From the NCBI GenBank assembly GCA_910586645.1, contig CAJUIS010000033.1, forward strand, positions 254-17,445: a stretch of 17,192 nt of DNA, in the 5' to 3' direction. Under the pieces are notes generated by a model. The model had not been told where the DNA came from, searched no databases, and worked only from the letters and a program-made list of their open reading frames with translations. Made by a program: the position numbers and the translations under genes. This DNA is from an uncultured Lachnospiraceae bacterium. GTDB taxonomy: Bacteria; Bacillota; Clostridia; Lachnospirales; Lachnospiraceae. Positions 1 to 7,722 of the stretch are shown one piece after another; positions within the stretch are counted from its first letter, which is position 1; each line of letters opens with the position of its first letter.

Positions 1-243
1 GGGAAGCTGCGGCGCAGAGGGTGTCTGCAGTTGTGACTTGTGACGGGATTTAGTTATTCTTAACAATCCCTGTTCTGTCAGGAATCCCCGGACATGGATG
101 TCCGGGGAAGTTCTCATCACGCCAGGGACGGCGTGTTGAGAACGGTTCCGTTCGTACCTTTTAGCGTAACCGGGATTGTTTTAGAATATCTTAATCCCGA
201 GCGCCGGAACAACTGCAGATATCCTCTGCGCCCGTAGCTCCCC
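1..243. other. Nested long inverted-repeat element; candidate structured RNA or transposon-like palindrome
   Basis: This non-coding stretch lies 21 bases past the stop codon of the last glycosyltransferase gene and folds on itself almost completely. An outer helix pairs 1-34 with 209-243, with one bulge at 233 and only positions 4/240, 9/235, 21/222 and 23/220 not Watson-Crick. After a symmetrical 10 by 10 internal loop, a second helix pairs 45-70 with 172-198 (about 23 pairs). The junction carries a perfect 10-bp hairpin at 86-107, a 13-bp hairpin with one T-T mismatch at 110-143, and a possible 4-bp closure of 144-147 with 168-171. Three imperfect outer pairs are G-T when read as plus-strand RNA, against one when read as minus-strand RNA, which weakly favours a plus-strand transcript. 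No T-run marks it as an ordinary terminator. It may continue left of the window. A MITE-like palindromic DNA element is the main alternative. Confidence 0.6.
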
Positions 244-264
244 GGCGTCCGTCCCCACTTCACT

Positions 265-1089
265 CTACTGTCTCACAAAAATCTTAAGATAAACCCCCGC
301 CGCAAAGTTTCGGAATTTACGGATTCTTATGCTCCGCCGGATATCCGCTTTCGACAGGCGAAGCTCGTCCTTAAATTTCTTCAGCAGATGAATGTGCTCC
401 TTTACATAGTCCTCCGTCTTATCTCCCGCCATAACGTCTCCCGTATTGGAATCGCTGCGCACCCTGAAATAGTTTAACGGCTCATGGATAATATACACAT
501 CCCCCATGCAGGCAAGCTGCACCCAGAAATCATAATCCAGAATATAAGTATACCAACTGTCAAAACCGCCGACCGTCTCTAAAGCGCTTCTGCGGAATGT
601 ATTCGCAAGAGGGGCTCCAAAATAATTTTTCACAAAAAGCCCGGCTCTCGCAATTTTCCGTCCGTCCGTCAGCCCGCTCGTCTTATACCGTTTATAGAAG
701 CCTTTCCGCTTCCCGTTTAAATCAAACAGTTTTGTATCGCTTTCCGCCAGAACTGCAGTTGGATGCTCCATCAAAGCTTTTACTTCCTTTTCCAGACAAT
801 CCGGCGCAAGCGTATCGTCCGCACAGATTAACTTGATAAACTCCCCGCTGCATTTAAAAAGACAGTTATTCCAGTTTCCCGCCATACCAAGATTCTTCTC
901 ATTTTTATAGAGTTTAATCCTGTCATCTTTGATCTTTTCAATTACCGCTGCAGTATCGTCTTTCGATTTATCGTCACAAATGATAAGCTCAAGATTCGGA
1001 TACGTCTGGTTTAAAACGGAATCAATCGTTTCCCTGATATAAGCGGCATTGTTATAAGCCGGAATGCATACGCTTACAAGTGGTTCCAT
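265..1089 (-). CDS. Family 2 (GT-A) glycosyltransferase
   Basis: This 274-residue cytoplasmic enzyme probably transfers a sugar from a nucleotide-sugar donor to a growing surface polysaccharide. The N-terminus has the GT2 opening VSVCIPAYNN (about residues 5-14), the nucleotide-binding stretch CDDKSKDDT (about 38-46) and an acidic CADDT motif near residue 90 in the DxD position that binds metal and donor. A later GGFD...LDYDFW segment is typical of the acceptor half of these enzymes. No membrane segment is evident. ATG is preceded by GAGGAG about ten bases upstream. It starts 21 bases after rfbD and is the last gene of the polysaccharide block. Neither donor nor acceptor can be read from sequence; rhamnose is possible because of the neighbour. 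The nested inverted-repeat element begins 21 bases beyond its stop. Confidence 0.9.
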   Translation of the reverse strand: MEPLVSVCIPAYNNAAYIRETIDSVLNQTYPNLELIICDDKSKDDTAAVIEKIKDDRIKLYKNEKNLGMAGNWNNCLFKCSGEFIKLICADDTLAPDCLEKEVKALMEHPTAVLAESDTKLFDLNGKRKGFYKRYKTSGLTDGRKIARAGLFVKNYFGAPLANTFRRSALETVGGFDSWYTYILDYDFWVQLACMGDVYIIHEPLNYFRVRSDSNTGDVMAGDKTEDYVKEHIHLLKKFKDELRLSKADIRRSIRIRKFRNFAAGVYLKIFVRQ

Positions 1090-1110
1090 ACACTCAAATC
1101 TCCTCTTTCG

Positions 1111-1989
1111 TCAATTGCCGTTTTCTTTCATTTCCTCAAAATATACATCCAGCGCATCTTTCCAGTCCGCCATACGAAACGCGTCTTTGGCCGTCAGACG
1201 CAGCATATAATTGTCCAGAACGGAATATGCGGGACGCTTTGCCGGAGAATTATATTCTTCAGTCGTGACATATTTTACAACGGTGTCTTTGCCTGCCCGC
1301 TTAAAAATCTCCACTGCAAAATCCGCCCAGCTGCACTGCCCCTCGCAGGTTGCATGATACGTTCCGTAGTTTTCCGTCGGCTCCAGAAAATGTATCATCT
1401 TTGCCAGCTCCGCCGCGCTCGTGGGCGATCCGTACTGATCGGACACAACCGTTATCGTGTCGTGTGATTCAGAAAGCTTTAACATGGTTTTTACAAAATT
1501 CTTACCGTCTCCATACAGCCAGGCCGTACGCAGAATAAAATGCTTCGGGGCAAATTCTTTGACAAAATTTTCTCCCTCAAGCTTGGTCTTTCCATATGCG
1601 CTGATCGGCCCTGTCGCGTCAAATTCTGTCAGAGGCTTTGGTGAAGTTCCCGGAAATACGTAATCCGTAGATACATGGATCAGTTTTGCATCCGTCTTTG
1701 CCGCCGCAATGCTTAAATTCCTCGCCCCAACCGCATTGATTTGATAGGCAAGATCCCACTGCGTCTCGCACGCATCCACATTTGTATGCGCCGCACAGTT
1801 TATGATAACGTCCGGCTTTGTCTTTTCCGCACAACGGATAACCTCTTCTACATTTGTAATGTCAAGGGAAAGAATCCCTTCTCTTTGGGCTACGTCCGTA
1901 TTGATAAATTCCACGTCATCCTTTGCGTATTCTTTATTCAGCGCCCGGCCAAGCTGCCCGTTGCAGCCGGTAATCAATATTTTTTTCAT
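1111..1989 (-). CDS. rfbD: dTDP-4-dehydrorhamnose reductase
   Basis: RfbD (RmlD) catalyses the last step of dTDP-L-rhamnose synthesis, the NAD(P)H-dependent reduction of dTDP-4-dehydro-L-rhamnose. The 292-residue length is normal for the family. The Rossmann nucleotide-binding motif GCNGQLG lies at 8-14, the VSTDYVF segment at 106-112, and the SDR catalytic pair Tyr132/Lys136 in AYGKTK. ATG is preceded by GAGAGGAG about nine bases upstream. It sits between two GT2 glycosyltransferases, which suggests that its product is used by one or more of them. RfbA, RfbB and RfbC are not in the window and must be encoded elsewhere if the pathway is complete. The family assignment is firm; the final polymer is inference. 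Confidence 0.95.
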   Translation of the reverse strand: MKKILITGCNGQLGRALNKEYAKDDVEFINTDVAQREGILSLDITNVEEVIRCAEKTKPDVIINCAAHTNVDACETQWDLAYQINAVGARNLSIAAAKTDAKLIHVSTDYVFPGTSPKPLTEFDATGPISAYGKTKLEGENFVKEFAPKHFILRTAWLYGDGKNFVKTMLKLSESHDTITVVSDQYGSPTSAAELAKMIHFLEPTENYGTYHATCEGQCSWADFAVEIFKRAGKDTVVKYVTTEEYNSPAKRPAYSVLDNYMLRLTAKDAFRMADWKDALDVYFEEMKENGN

Positions 1990-2028
1990 GGCATCGTTCT
2001 CCTCTCTGTTTCATTATTATGGCATATT

Positions 2029-2958
2029 TTATAACATTCGATTCAGGAGAAACAATCCCCTTACCACCCAGTTATCGAAACCGCTCTGCCGGTACCAGCC
2101 GCGGTTAAAAAGAATCGCAATGCGTCCCGGAAATTTTTCCGCTTTAAGAATTTGATCCACCAGTTTGTCTTTTTCCGGTATCGTATGATAAAAACGTTTA
2201 AAGTCCATCAACTGCTTCTTCAAATCACCGTGACGTTTTTTTAAATCCCTTGCTTTCGCCCGGATCATCGCCAGCGCGGAACTGCTGGCTCCAACTTCAT
2301 TGCCGCCATGCTGGCGGTAATAAATATAGGATTTTTCATCATAATACATACTGCCAAGATAAGACGCCGCCATATAGCACCACCAGTCATGGTGAACAAC
2401 GTCCTCCGGCAGGCGTCTGATTATGATATCCGCAAGCTCACGGTTCATAAGCGTCGTACAGCCGGAACAAATACTCTCAATTACGGCATTTCCAAACCCG
2501 GGAGTCACATGGGGATTCTGCTGGCTTTTCAAACGCTCCAGATTTTCATCCACAAGCGTTTTCGCACCGCAGTAAAGCGCCGGCCCTTCCATGCGCTCCA
2601 ACTGTTCCACCGCTTTTTCTATTTTCTCCGGCAGCCAGTAATCATCCTGATCACAGAACCCTATGTACGCAGCTTCCGTATTGCTGCTGCGCAGCAGTTC
2701 AAAAAAACTTTTATTTACTCCTATGTTTTCCCCCTGATACGCCCGGATGTTCTGATGCATCTCCTCATATTCCTTCAAAATGACAAACGTATCATCACTT
2801 GATCCGTCATCCCGGATCAGAATATCCACATCCGGATAATTCTGCGCCAAAATGGAATCCATCTGTTCTCTGATGTATTCCTCCCCGTTATAAGTAGACA
2901 TCAGAATCTGAACTTTTTTCGTAGAACTGTTCGAATCACCACATATGTCACTGTTCAT
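2029..2958 (-). CDS. Family 2 glycosyltransferase, rhamnosyltransferase-like
   Basis: This 309-residue predicted cytoplasmic enzyme has the GT2 start VQILMSTYNGEEYIREQMDSI (residues 16-36), the nucleotide-binding IRDDGSSDDT (48-57) and CDQDDYWLPEKI (102-113). The QDDYW form of the DxD region is common in GT2 enzymes annotated as rhamnosyltransferases or in rhamnose-containing polymer clusters. The C-terminal part is rich in Arg, Lys and aromatic residues and could lie against the membrane, but there is no clear transmembrane helix. ATG at 2958 overlaps the end of the DUF2304 gene by 11 bases, and no strong Shine-Dalgarno stands at the right distance, so translational coupling is likely. rfbD follows 39 bases downstream. 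The donor sugar is inferred only from neighbours. Confidence 0.88.
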   Translation of the reverse strand: MNSDICGDSNSSTKKVQILMSTYNGEEYIREQMDSILAQNYPDVDILIRDDGSSDDTFVILKEYEEMHQNIRAYQGENIGVNKSFFELLRSSNTEAAYIGFCDQDDYWLPEKIEKAVEQLERMEGPALYCGAKTLVDENLERLKSQQNPHVTPGFGNAVIESICSGCTTLMNRELADIIIRRLPEDVVHHDWWCYMAASYLGSMYYDEKSYIYYRQHGGNEVGASSSALAMIRAKARDLKKRHGDLKKQLMDFKRFYHTIPEKDKLVDQILKAEKFPGRIAILFNRGWYRQSGFDNWVVRGLFLLNRML

Positions 2959-3325
2959 CGTTTTCTTTAACTGTTTCTCCTTTCCTCTGAATCTTAATTT
3001 CTTCCTCCAATAATGCCAGTTCCTGCGTCAGACGTTTGATATGCTCTTCCTGTCTGGAAACTTTCACTGTCAGCGTAAACAGCAGAAACAATGTAAAACA
3101 GAATCCAAAGAAAAACATCATATTAACCGGCAGCTCGATCCCCAGAAGATGCACCAGAAAATCCATCATTCCCGGAAATAAATCCAAAACCAGCACAACT
3201 GCCCCTACAGTCAGCCAGGAAAGCGCAAATCTGATGTCCAAAATTTCTTTCCGCACCATATTGGCAATCCAGAGCAGGGCCAGTACGATAACGACCGCCA
3301 CAATCACCTGTATTTTCAAACTCAT
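2948..3325 (-). CDS. DUF2304 small membrane protein, GacJ-like
   Basis: This 125-residue protein has three hydrophobic helices (about residues 3-22, 31-50 and 61-84) followed by a charged, coiled-coil-like tail rich in Glu, Lys and Arg. The size and layout match DUF2304 proteins. As I recall, GacJ of group A streptococcus, which binds and stimulates the GT2 enzyme GacI, is of this type; here too the gene directly follows a GacI-sized GT2 gene. I chose ATG at 3325 because GGAGG lies seven bases upstream. An in-frame TTG at 3349 lies inside the preceding gene and lacks a good ribosome binding site. Only four bases separate it from that GT2 gene, and its end overlaps the next GT2 gene by 11 bases. 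A direct role as enzyme partner is inference. Confidence 0.82.
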   Translation of the reverse strand: MSLKIQVIVAVVIVLALLWIANMVRKEILDIRFALSWLTVGAVVLVLDLFPGMMDFLVHLLGIELPVNMMFFFGFCFTLFLLFTLTVKVSRQEEHIKRLTQELALLEEEIKIQRKGETVKENDEQ

Positions 3326-3329
3326 ATCC

Positions 3330-4019
3330 TTACCTCCGAACTGCCGCAATTAAAATCGCCAGAGACACTTTTATCATATAATATACGGACTTACGGGGAG
3401 AAATCGAAGATACGCCTTCCTCTCTCGCATTCATCTGAACCGGGACTTCCCCGACCTTCTTTCCGGCTTTTAAAATCGCAACGACGCTTTCAGGCTCCGG
3501 ATAGTCCTTCGGATAATTCCTGGCATACATCGCAATGACGTCCCTGCCCGCCATCCGCATACCGGACGTCGGATCTGTGATCTTTTTCCCCGTCACAAGC
3601 TTTATCATCCCTGTAAAGTAACGGATTCCCACCCTCCGGATGCCCGAAGACTGAAACCCTTCTTTTTTAATGTATCTTGAGCCAATCACCATATCAAGCC
3701 GCTCCTCCGCAAGCTTCTCTGCCATTTCATGCAGATATCTGGCGTTATGCTGTCCGTCGCCGTCAAACTGCACGGCAATGTCATATCCGTTTCGAAACGC
3801 ATATGCATACCCCGTCTGAACGCTTCCTCCGATTCCAAGGTTGATCGGAAGGTTTATCACATGAAATCCATTTTTCCGACATACGAAAAGCGTGTCGTCC
3901 GTGGAACAGTCATTGATAATGATATAGTCAAAATCCGGAGCCTGCGCACAGATGTCCCGGACTGTTCTTTCAATTCCCCCCTGCTCATTGTATGCGGGAA
4001 TAATCACTAATTTTCTCAT
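3330..4019 (-). CDS. GT2 glycosyltransferase of dolichyl/polyprenyl-phosphate mannose synthase type
   Basis: This 229-residue enzyme has the DPM1-like GT2 layout: VIIPAYNEQGGIERTV (5-20), IINDCSTDDT (34-43), INLGIGGSVQTG (59-70) and the donor/metal motif FDGDGQH (85-91). GSRY and TDPTSGMR segments follow, as is usual in this subfamily. Members transfer a sugar from a nucleotide donor to undecaprenyl phosphate or a related lipid on the inner face of the membrane. It lacks the long C-terminal membrane domain of some relatives and ends in one hydrophobic stretch (MIKVSLAILIAAV), close in size to streptococcal GacI. Its ATG overlaps the stop of the DUF2142 gene as ATGA, and the DUF2304 partner gene starts four bases after its stop. 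The sugar cannot be determined. Confidence 0.9.
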   Translation of the reverse strand: MRKLVIIPAYNEQGGIERTVRDICAQAPDFDYIIINDCSTDDTLFVCRKNGFHVINLPINLGIGGSVQTGYAYAFRNGYDIAVQFDGDGQHNARYLHEMAEKLAEERLDMVIGSRYIKKEGFQSSGIRRVGIRYFTGMIKLVTGKKITDPTSGMRMAGRDVIAMYARNYPKDYPEPESVVAILKAGKKVGEVPVQMNAREEGVSSISPRKSVYYMIKVSLAILIAAVRR

Positions 4020-6046
4020 AGTATCCTCTCTAATGACAGTAAAATATCATAGATTGCCACACACTGAAAACATACGGCCGCAAACTGAATTTTTCTGCTC
4101 CAGTCTTTCTTTATGGTAATGGTTTCCCCGTAAGCCAGTTTGGAAAAAAGGGGCAGAAGAGGAAGAAAGTACCTCCCCTGAATGCCGGAAATTTCCATGG
4201 ATTCCCTGGGCGTCCAACTGATAAACATAGACACAAACACCATGCCCGCAGACAGCAGAATCACCGCAAGATAAGATAATTTCTGCCGCCCGGTCACAGA
4301 AACGCCTTCCCGTCCGCACCCGTTTTCCACCTGCAGTATGGATAAAAACAACAAAAACAGCAGTCCGTAAATCACAATTCCCGACAGATTGATATCCAGC
4401 CATCCAAGCTGCATCCCAAGCATATTTTCAAGAAACGCGGCGCCGGATAAAAACAGCGTTCGCACAGACAAAAGGATAAATTCCACCGGATCAGACAAAA
4501 GCCCGGAAAAACCGTAATTTTCTCCTGCCAGATACGCCCCCGCCGTCTGTTCGGCAGTCGGACTTACGACAAACAGCACGCTGCTCAAAGCGCTTGTCAG
4601 AAATGCCGCGGCGGCAAGCGCCGCTATGCAGCCCGCAAATATTTTTTTTCTTTTTGGATCCGAAAACCTGTCTGCCGGAATCAGCAGCGTAAGCAGAATA
4701 AGCGGCAGATACGTACCGCCTTTACAGACAGACAGTATGACTGCAAAAACTGCATACAGCGCAGCCTGCGGCTTTTTAAACGGCTGCTTTTCATAAATCA
4801 GGGAAAACAGCATGGCAGTATATAAAAATGCCACTTCAATTACAACGGAATCATACGAATAAGAACAGCACTGCTGAATTGTCATCGGAAGAACCGCCGC
4901 AAGAAACGCCGCCGTCTTGGCATGTCCCATCATACGGATAAACCAGTACATTGTAAACAAATAAAACAGGATAGAACATATTCTGCCCAGATAAATGACC
5001 AATAATCCGTTCAGTCCCAAAAGACGTCCGAAAAGAATCCCGGCTATGCCCGGAAAATACGTAACCACAGGAGCTCTGGTATCGGAATGCGGTATCTTAA
5101 TTGTCCCCTGTTCTCTGCCGCTTTTTAAAATCCCTTCCTTTATCCTGTCATACTCTGGAAGGGACGGCGTTGTCTCGAACATCTGCATCGCATGAAAATC
5201 TTCCCTGTCCATAACAAGCGTCCCGTCTTTTGCCCCGCCTTTGCCCATCAACTGGTTTGTATAGGAATATGCCTGTTTCAGATGCACCTCTTCGTCCGGT
5301 ACGGCAAGAGGCGGCAGCAGCAGCATATACAAAAACGCAAGGAAAGAGCCGGTAAACAAAAATACCTTCTCCGGTGAAAAACGAAATACGGCAAGGCAAA
5401 GATATGTCCCCAAAAGAAGCAGATACACAAGAACCGCCCCAAAAAGCCCCCACAGCTTCCAATAGAGGAACTGACGGTCGGCTGTCCGGATATTAAGCGT
5501 AGCGTCTTGTTTTTGTCCGTTCACCAAAAGACTGGTCTGATCTTTTTGTCCTGCGGCATAACCTATTTTGAGCCCTACTTCTTCATGGATCTCCGCGGCG
5601 TCCAGCACGATGGTAAGTTCCTTTTTTTCCCAGCCTCTTTCTGTGCCCGGAAAAGACGCCACGAGGTTCTGTTCGTCCGCCAGCACAGAAACCGCATAGT
5701 CGGCAGACATCAGCGTCTTTTTCGATGCATCCAGAATCTTCACCTTCACTGTGCCGAGGTTTCTTTTTTTATCTTCTTTTAAAAGCTTTTTCTGTGTTTT
5801 TTCATTCAGGGAAATTCTTGTTCCCGCACTCAACAGTTCATCCGACGGATAGAAAAACGTCTGTTCCATATGATCGCCGTCTGTCAGCGGATAATAGAGA
5901 TCTTCGTCCGCTTCCACCTGCGTTGACGTACGCGGAAGCATCATCCGCGTCAGAATCGTTGTCTTATATACCAGAACGGCTGCAATGACGAAAACAACCG
6001 TCATCACAATAATCTCCACCCGGTTCTTCCTGTTTAACCTATGCAT
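4016..6046 (-). CDS. DUF2142 multispan membrane protein, possible GT-C glycosyltransferase
   Basis: This 676-residue protein has an N-terminal membrane helix (about 11-28), a mostly hydrophilic domain of about 165 residues presumably outside the membrane, then roughly ten further helices from about 199. The segment LLPPLAVPDEEVH (about 243-255), just after the third helix, matches the conserved P-x-DE-x-x-H signature of DUF2142. The acidic and His residues sit where GT-C fold glycosyltransferases have their catalytic Asp/Glu, so a role in adding a lipid-phosphate-linked sugar to an external polymer is plausible but not shown. The start has no strong Shine-Dalgarno; a GGGGG run 13 bases upstream is the best candidate. 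It begins 18 bases after the HPr stop and ends in an ATGA overlap with the GT2 gene likely to make its donor. Confidence 0.85.
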   Translation of the reverse strand: MHRLNRKNRVEIIVMTVVFVIAAVLVYKTTILTRMMLPRTSTQVEADEDLYYPLTDGDHMEQTFFYPSDELLSAGTRISLNEKTQKKLLKEDKKRNLGTVKVKILDASKKTLMSADYAVSVLADEQNLVASFPGTERGWEKKELTIVLDAAEIHEEVGLKIGYAAGQKDQTSLLVNGQKQDATLNIRTADRQFLYWKLWGLFGAVLVYLLLLGTYLCLAVFRFSPEKVFLFTGSFLAFLYMLLLPPLAVPDEEVHLKQAYSYTNQLMGKGGAKDGTLVMDREDFHAMQMFETTPSLPEYDRIKEGILKSGREQGTIKIPHSDTRAPVVTYFPGIAGILFGRLLGLNGLLVIYLGRICSILFYLFTMYWFIRMMGHAKTAAFLAAVLPMTIQQCCSYSYDSVVIEVAFLYTAMLFSLIYEKQPFKKPQAALYAVFAVILSVCKGGTYLPLILLTLLIPADRFSDPKRKKIFAGCIAALAAAAFLTSALSSVLFVVSPTAEQTAGAYLAGENYGFSGLLSDPVEFILLSVRTLFLSGAAFLENMLGMQLGWLDINLSGIVIYGLLFLLFLSILQVENGCGREGVSVTGRQKLSYLAVILLSAGMVFVSMFISWTPRESMEISGIQGRYFLPLLPLFSKLAYGETITIKKDWSRKIQFAAVCFQCVAIYDILLSLERIL

Positions 6047-6064
6047 ATTTTAAGAAAAATCCCC

Positions 6065-6328
6065 CTATTCGCCAAAGCCTTCGTCAATCAGCTTTACCAG
6101 ACAGCAAAGCGCCGCTTCCTCGTCCTCGCCGTCGCATACAAGCTCAATGTCATCGCCTGACTTAATGCAGGCTCCAAGCACGCTCAAAACGCTTTTGGCA
6201 TTCGCCGTATTTCCCCTGTAATTAAATGTAATCAATGACTTAAAGTTCATTGCCTCTTTGCACAATATCCCCGCCGGGCGCAGATGGAGTCCGGTAGGGT
6301 TCTTAATCGTAACTTTCTGACTTACCAT
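6065..6328 (-). CDS. HPr-family phosphocarrier protein
   Basis: HPr carries phosphate from enzyme I to the sugar-specific PTS enzymes on a histidine and, in Firmicutes, signals carbon status through serine phosphorylation by HPr kinase. The 87-residue length and both sites fit: His15 in PTGLHLRPAG and Ser46 in ANAKSVLSV. I chose ATG at 6328 because GGAGG lies eight bases upstream and because it places His15 and Ser46 at their standard positions; an in-frame TTG at 6343 would add five residues. The active-site motif is HLRP rather than the common HARP, and the protein has several Cys residues, including an adjacent pair near 75-76. It lies between glmM and the polysaccharide genes rather than next to ptsI, so it could be an accessory HPr or Crh-like regulator instead of the main PTS HPr. 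Confidence 0.9.
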   Translation of the reverse strand: MVSQKVTIKNPTGLHLRPAGILCKEAMNFKSLITFNYRGNTANAKSVLSVLGACIKSGDDIELVCDGEDEEAALCCLVKLIDEGFGE

Positions 6329-6347
6329 AAGTTTTTCCTCCAAATTA

Positions 6348-7697
6348 TCAAAGCATAATATCTGTAATCAACTGCGCCAGTTTTCCGGCTTCTTTTTCGA
6401 TCACGGCCTGATCCTTTCCTTCAATCATTACCCGCACCATTGGCTCGGTGCCTGACGGACGGATCAGGACTCTGCCTTCCCCGTTAAATTTCGTTTCAAG
6501 TTCCTGAACCGCTTCTGCAATTTCCGTATAATCCATATAGTGTTCTTTTTTATGATTCGGAACTTTGGCATTGACCAGAGCCTGCGGCAATACTTCCATA
6601 ACCCCGGCCAGCTCTGACAATTTCTGTTTCGTATCCGTCATTACTTTCAGCAGATGCAGCGCGCTCAGCAGCCCGTCTCCCGTCGTATTGTCATCCAGGA
6701 AAATAATATGGCCGGATTGTTCTCCGCCAAGATTAAACCCATGTTCTATCATATGTTCTAAAACATAACGATCCCCGACTTTTGTCTTTTCAATATGAAT
6801 CCCTTCTCTCTTACCCATAAGGGAAAATCCAAGATTCGTCATAACGGTAACTACAATCGTATCTTTTTTGAGCGTTCCCTGCCGCTTCATATGATTTCCG
6901 ATAATTGCCATAATCTGATCGCCGTCTACCATATTCCCCATCTCGTCAACTGCCAGCATCCGGTCCGCATCTCCGTCAAACGCGATTCCGACATCCGCCT
7001 TTTCATAGACGACGCGCGCTTTCAGCTCTTCCATATGCGTAGAACCGCAGTTGGCATTGATATTGGAGCCGTCCGGCCTGGTATGGATTGCCACAAGATT
7101 TGCGCCAAGTTCCCGCAGCGCCTTAACGGAAGTATAATACGCGGCTCCCTCCGCACAGTCCACTACAATTTTGAGGCCAGACAAATCCACAGAAGCTTTG
7201 CGTTTGATAAAGGAAATATATTCTTCCTTAATGTCAAAACGATATTCAATCTTTCCCACAGCGGAACCTGTAGGAATCGGAACGTCTTTCATATGATTTA
7301 AAATCAGCGCTTCAATTTCATCTTCCAATTCATCGGAAAGCTTATATCCTTCCCCATTGAAAAACTTGATTCCATTAAATTCCATCGGATTGTGAGACGC
7401 TGAAATCACAACGCCTGCATCAACTTTATGTTTTCTGGTCAGATATGCGATTGCCGGAGTCGGCACAACGCCCGCATAAATGGCATTGGCGCCTACGGAA
7501 CAAATGCCCGCCATCAGCGCGTTTGCAAGCATTCCTCCCGATATTCTGGTATCACACCCTACAATAATCGTGGGCTGATGCGCCTGCTCTTTCGTAAGCA
7601 CGTAAGCGCCCGCCTGCCCCAGTTTCATTGCAAGCTCTATTGTCAGCTCCGTTCCCGCAACTCCGCGTACGCCGTCCGTACCAAACATTCTGCTCAT
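6348..7697 (-). CDS. glmM: Phosphoglucosamine mutase
   Basis: GlmM converts glucosamine-6-phosphate to glucosamine-1-phosphate, the step towards UDP-GlcNAc for peptidoglycan and other polymers, in the cytoplasm. The 449-residue length is standard. The N-terminal MFGTDGVRG is diagnostic. The phosphoserine loop ISASHNPMEFNG has the catalytic serine at 101, the metal-binding loop reads FDGDADR, the sugar loop GGEQSGH, and the C-terminal phosphate loop RPSGTEPMVRVM. ATG is preceded by AGGAGG eight bases upstream. It follows cdaR by 25 bases, completing the cdaA-cdaR-glmM trio widespread in Firmicutes. CdaA and GlmM are reported to bind each other in Bacillus and Lactococcus, with GlmM lowering cyclase activity. 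The HPr gene starts 19 bases after its stop. Confidence 0.97.
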   Translation of the reverse strand: MSRMFGTDGVRGVAGTELTIELAMKLGQAGAYVLTKEQAHQPTIIVGCDTRISGGMLANALMAGICSVGANAIYAGVVPTPAIAYLTRKHKVDAGVVISASHNPMEFNGIKFFNGEGYKLSDELEDEIEALILNHMKDVPIPTGSAVGKIEYRFDIKEEYISFIKRKASVDLSGLKIVVDCAEGAAYYTSVKALRELGANLVAIHTRPDGSNINANCGSTHMEELKARVVYEKADVGIAFDGDADRMLAVDEMGNMVDGDQIMAIIGNHMKRQGTLKKDTIVVTVMTNLGFSLMGKREGIHIEKTKVGDRYVLEHMIEHGFNLGGEQSGHIIFLDDNTTGDGLLSALHLLKVMTDTKQKLSELAGVMEVLPQALVNAKVPNHKKEHYMDYTEIAEAVQELETKFNGEGRVLIRPSGTEPMVRVMIEGKDQAVIEKEAGKLAQLITDIML

Positions 7698-7722
7698 ATC
7701 CTAATCCTCCTGATTTATAAAA

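Noticed and set aside
86..143. The two hairpins in the left element as intrinsic terminators of the polysaccharide operon.
   Set aside because: Neither is followed by a T-run on either strand, and both sit inside longer flanking helices that a simple terminator would not need.
199..214. AGCGCCGGAAC resembles the conserved AGCGCC-x-GAAC segment of the glmS ribozyme.
   Set aside because: The rest of the ribozyme core is missing, there is no downstream glmS gene, and the bases are explained by the internal loop and outer helix of the nested element.
3326..3349. TTG starts extending the DUF2304 gene (3349), the HPr gene (6343) and the two-helix membrane protein gene (11389).
   Set aside because: In each case an ATG five to eight codons downstream has a clearly better-placed Shine-Dalgarno. 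For HPr the ATG also restores the standard His15 and Ser46 numbering.
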